Positions 61,838 through 64,000 of a stretch of DNA of 64,000 nt are shown piece after piece. This stretch comes from Vibrio splendidus. GTDB lineage: Bacteria > Pseudomonadota > Gammaproteobacteria > Enterobacterales > Vibrionaceae. Location of the stretch: the NCBI RefSeq assembly GCF_003345295.1, contig NZ_CP031055.1, positions 248,001 to 312,000 on the forward strand, in the 5' to 3' direction. The notes beneath the pieces are model-generated. The model did no database searches. It had not been told where the DNA came from and saw only the letters and a program-made list of their open reading frames with translations. The first letter of the stretch is position 1. Each line of letters begins with the position of its first letter. A program made the translations under genes and the position numbers.

Positions 61838-63262
61838 CTAATCGTTGGTTTTTAGTAGTCTCGCTGTCCCATTTTCTCGGATAGCATTGATAGCTTGTAA
61901 CTGCTTATAGATTACAAAGTAACGGTTGATGTTGGCGACATAGGTCACCGGTTCTTTGCTCACGTATTTACGAGTGATGATTTCTACGTTTTTAAACCAG
62001 ATGTTTGGGTTGTAACCTTTCTGCTTGGCAATGCGCCTCATCTTTCTGATCTTAGCAGGACCAGCGTTGTAAGAAGCCAAAGTGAAGTAGATTTGATTAT
62101 CTGGCGTAATGGCAGGGTCGTCAAAATACCTGTCCTTAATGAAACGCATGTATTTCACGCCCGCATGGATGTTGTTATCCACCTTATGTATGTTTTTGAT
62201 GTTGACGTTTTTGTCTTTGGCGGTACTTGGCAACACCTGCATCACACCAATAGCTCCACGGTGAGAAACCCGGCTTTGATCCAGTCCTGACTCTTGGAAA
62301 CCTTGTGCAGACATCATCAAAGGGTCGAATTCGTATTTACTCGAATACTTTTCAAAAACATCTGACAGCTTAGCCACTCGGTCTATTTTATTTGGGTTGA
62401 GCGCTCTACCTAACCAGCGAGTGTTGTCGATGTATTTCTGATAGATAACATTTCCAAGTAGGGTACCTGTTCGTGCCGTCTTGACGTATTTGTTGATCTC
62501 TTTTTTTAGTTGAGGGCTATTTTTTCTTAATGCCCACGCTATTTGGCCATTTTCACGTAAGGGTAAATCGTGATGGACCTGAATGTTTTCCATTACGTCA
62601 GTCCATAACTTTGCTTTATGGCTATCTAGGATTGTGCCTTGTATATAGCCTTGGTTGACCAACTCTATCAGCTCGTAGTCTTGCAATGACTCCTCAATAA
62701 AGTGGACATGCAGCGGTGGTAAGTCTAATTCATTCAGTTCTTTATTGACTCTTTGTACACTCTCGAAGTAACTCGAACTTGCACGGATCCAAACCTCTTT
62801 ACCGCTCAGTTGCTTGATTTCGGTGATAGGAGCTGAGTTCTTTCCTGTGATAATCAGTTCTTTTCCATCTTTAATCATTGGGTCGGAAAAATCGATGATT
62901 CGCAATCGCTTGTCGGTGATCGTCAGGTTCGCGACAGCGACGTCGCCATAACCAGATTCTAATGAGGGAAGTAGATCATCTCGCTGCACTGGGATAATTT
63001 GAACATTGAGGTAGGGATGCTTCTTACGAAGGCTCTTCTCAAAGTGGTAGAGCATTTCAGCCACGATGCCTTTTGGTTTGCCATCCTCGATATAATAAAA
63101 ACCAAGATCAGCAGACACGAGCACTCTAACCGTCCCTTTGGTTTTGAGCTCATCTAAGTCACCCATGTAAGGCTTGTTGCTTAACGGGGACAGTTCTAAT
63201 GCGTAGGATAATTGGCTAAATAGCGATATCCAGATAAATAATAACAACCTACTCACATCCAC
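61838..63262 (-). CDS. MltF-like lytic transglycosylase
   Basis: A 474-residue periplasmic protein: signal peptide 1-21, an SBP-bac-3 solute-binding domain (about 40-265) and an SLT domain (about 300-450) with the catalytic Glu in G-F-Q-E-S-G-L-D and A-S-Y-N-A-G-P. This is the MltF architecture, in which the binding domain tunes cell-wall cutting. There is no lipobox, so it may be soluble. Whether this is true MltF or a paralogue cannot be told. Downstream of bamD on the same strand with a terminator between. Confidence 0.85.
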   Translation of the reverse strand: MDVSRLLLFIWISLFSQLSYALELSPLSNKPYMGDLDELKTKGTVRVLVSADLGFYYIEDGKPKGIVAEMLYHFEKSLRKKHPYLNVQIIPVQRDDLLPSLESGYGDVAVANLTITDKRLRIIDFSDPMIKDGKELIITGKNSAPITEIKQLSGKEVWIRASSSYFESVQRVNKELNELDLPPLHVHFIEESLQDYELIELVNQGYIQGTILDSHKAKLWTDVMENIQVHHDLPLRENGQIAWALRKNSPQLKKEINKYVKTARTGTLLGNVIYQKYIDNTRWLGRALNPNKIDRVAKLSDVFEKYSSKYEFDPLMMSAQGFQESGLDQSRVSHRGAIGVMQVLPSTAKDKNVNIKNIHKVDNNIHAGVKYMRFIKDRYFDDPAITPDNQIYFTLASYNAGPAKIRKMRRIAKQKGYNPNIWFKNVEIITRKYVSKEPVTYVANINRYFVIYKQLQAINAIRENGTARLLKTND

Positions 63263-63349
63263 ACTCCATGTTGATGTTTTGTTAAAAGTTATCTTTTGAA
63301 GATACCGTGTATTATGCGATTCATCAAGTTTACGAAATTAAGTTCAAAA

Positions 63350-63378
63350 AAAACGCGCTAATAAATTAGCGCGTTTTC
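63350..63378 (-). terminator. bamD terminator
   Basis: AAACGCGCTAAT pairs with ATTAGCGCGTTT around AA with A and T runs, beyond the bamD stop. Confidence 0.85.
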
Positions 63379-63399
63379 GATTAAATATGACAACGTTGA

Positions 63400-64000
63400 T
63401 TAAGGCAGTGGGTTTAACTCAATCAATTTTTCTGTTCTTGAAGCTGCGTCTTCTAAACCTAGTTGTTTATAAGCTTCTAACTGAATATCCAAAGACTTAC
63501 GTGCAGCAATGGTGTCTGGGTAAGTCTTCTGCAGCTCTTGTGTTCGGTTTACAGCTGCAATCCAAGCTTCACGGCGTAGGTAGAAATCAGCGGTTGCTAA
63601 GTCATACTCTGCGAGGCGGTTCTTAAGTGCGAACATGCGTTTTTGCGCATCTTCCGCATAAGGGCTGCTAGGGAAGCGTTCCAGTAGTCGTTTGAAGTCA
63701 GCAAACGCGAGTTTCACTGGCTCTGGATCTCGGTCACTACGGTCGATATTAAAAATGTCGTGCATGAAGTTACGGTCTTGTGCCATGTGCGTTAGGCCGC
63801 GCATGTAAAGCACCCAGTCTTGTTTTTCATGAGTCGGGTTTAAGCGTAGGAATCGAGAAATGGTGGCAAGGCCTAACGCCAAGTCATCATTTTTGTAGTA
63901 CGCGTAAATCAGATCTAGCTGTACTTGTTCCGAATAGGCGCCGAATGGGTAACGAGAATCTAAAGCTTCTAGCTTTTCGATTGCAGAAAGCCAGCTACCG
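63400..64000 (-). CDS. bamD: Outer membrane assembly factor BamD (5' truncated)
   Basis: The frame stays open to the right edge of the window (G-S-W-L-S-A-I-E-K-L-E-A-L-D then R-Y-P-F-G-A-Y), so the N-terminal lipoprotein signal lies outside. TPR-like helices with P-F-G-A-Y-S-E-Q-V-Q-L and R-F-P-S-S-P-Y-A-E-D-A-Q-K-R-M are typical. BamD is an essential lipoprotein of the BAM complex that inserts outer-membrane proteins. Confidence 0.93.
   Translation of the reverse strand, partial: GSWLSAIEKLEALDSRYPFGAYSEQVQLDLIYAYYKNDDLALGLATISRFLRLNPTHEKQDWVLYMRGLTHMAQDRNFMHDIFNIDRSDRDPEPVKLAFADFKRLLERFPSSPYAEDAQKRMFALKNRLAEYDLATADFYLRREAWIAAVNRTQELQKTYPDTIAARKSLDIQLEAYKQLGLEDAASRTEKLIELNPLP

Overview
This window reads as a chromosome segment of a Vibrio species. 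The gene order lysS-vpsR, mutH/rppH-ptsP-lgt-thyA, nptA/nhaR-hlyU, rpsT/murJ-ribF-ileS-lspA-fkpB-ispH, aroF-tyrA, slt-trpR, mbaA and raiA-pheL-pheA matches what I recall of V. cholerae chromosome 1. The moderate GC content and the many short degenerate repeats at gene ends would suit a marine group such as the Splendidus clade, but that is inference. I see no prophage, transposase, integron, CRISPR array, rRNA or tRNA; almost all of it is conserved core genome.

Layout. 1-8.2 kb: a truncated hemerythrin gene, a DUF3545 gene, an alanine/glycine:sodium symporter gene with an in-frame amber codon, yaaA, srmB, trmN6 and brnQ. 8.2-17 kb: fldB opposite the xerD-dsbC-recJ and prfB-lysS genes, then vpsR. 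17-20 kb: small genes (a possible 40-aa protein, DUF1127, DUF6482) and mutH. The mutH/rppH gap holds a cluster of DnaA boxes at the place where E. coli has DARS2. 19.7-25 kb: rppH-ptsP-tauE/safE-lgt-thyA. 25-31 kb: a CadC-like membrane regulator, an unknown membrane protein, nptA, nhaR, hlyU and rpsT. 31-39.3 kb: murJ, ribF, ileS, lspA, fkpB, ispH. 39.4-43.7 kb: the pyruvate-sensing BtsS/BtsR pair beside a CstA-family transporter. 44-47.6 kb: a lipoprotein and the muropeptide recycling genes anmK, murQ and nagZ. 47.7-50.2 kb: aroF-tyrA behind a perfect TyrR box. 50.3-59.2 kb: an M23 peptidase, a PilZ protein (plzA), ettA, slt, trpR, yjjX and the GGDEF/EAL protein mbaA, here without its usual partner nspS. 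59.6-64 kb: pheA with a readable pheL attenuator, raiA, an MltF-like lytic transglycosylase and the truncated bamD.

Themes. Cell-wall turnover is well represented (slt, the MltF-like enzyme, M23, nagZ, anmK, murQ, murJ), as are lipoprotein maturation (lgt, lspA), cyclic-di-GMP signalling (vpsR, plzA, mbaA) and aromatic amino acid synthesis with its regulation (aroF, tyrA, pheA, trpR). The main items beyond routine annotation are the DARS2-like DnaA-box cluster, the pheL attenuator, the nonsense codon in the symporter, a possible hairpin-bridged ribosome binding site before recJ, MbaA without NspS, and the repeated placement of short tandem repeats against or just beyond stop codons. I did not find a convincing wholly new multi-gene system.
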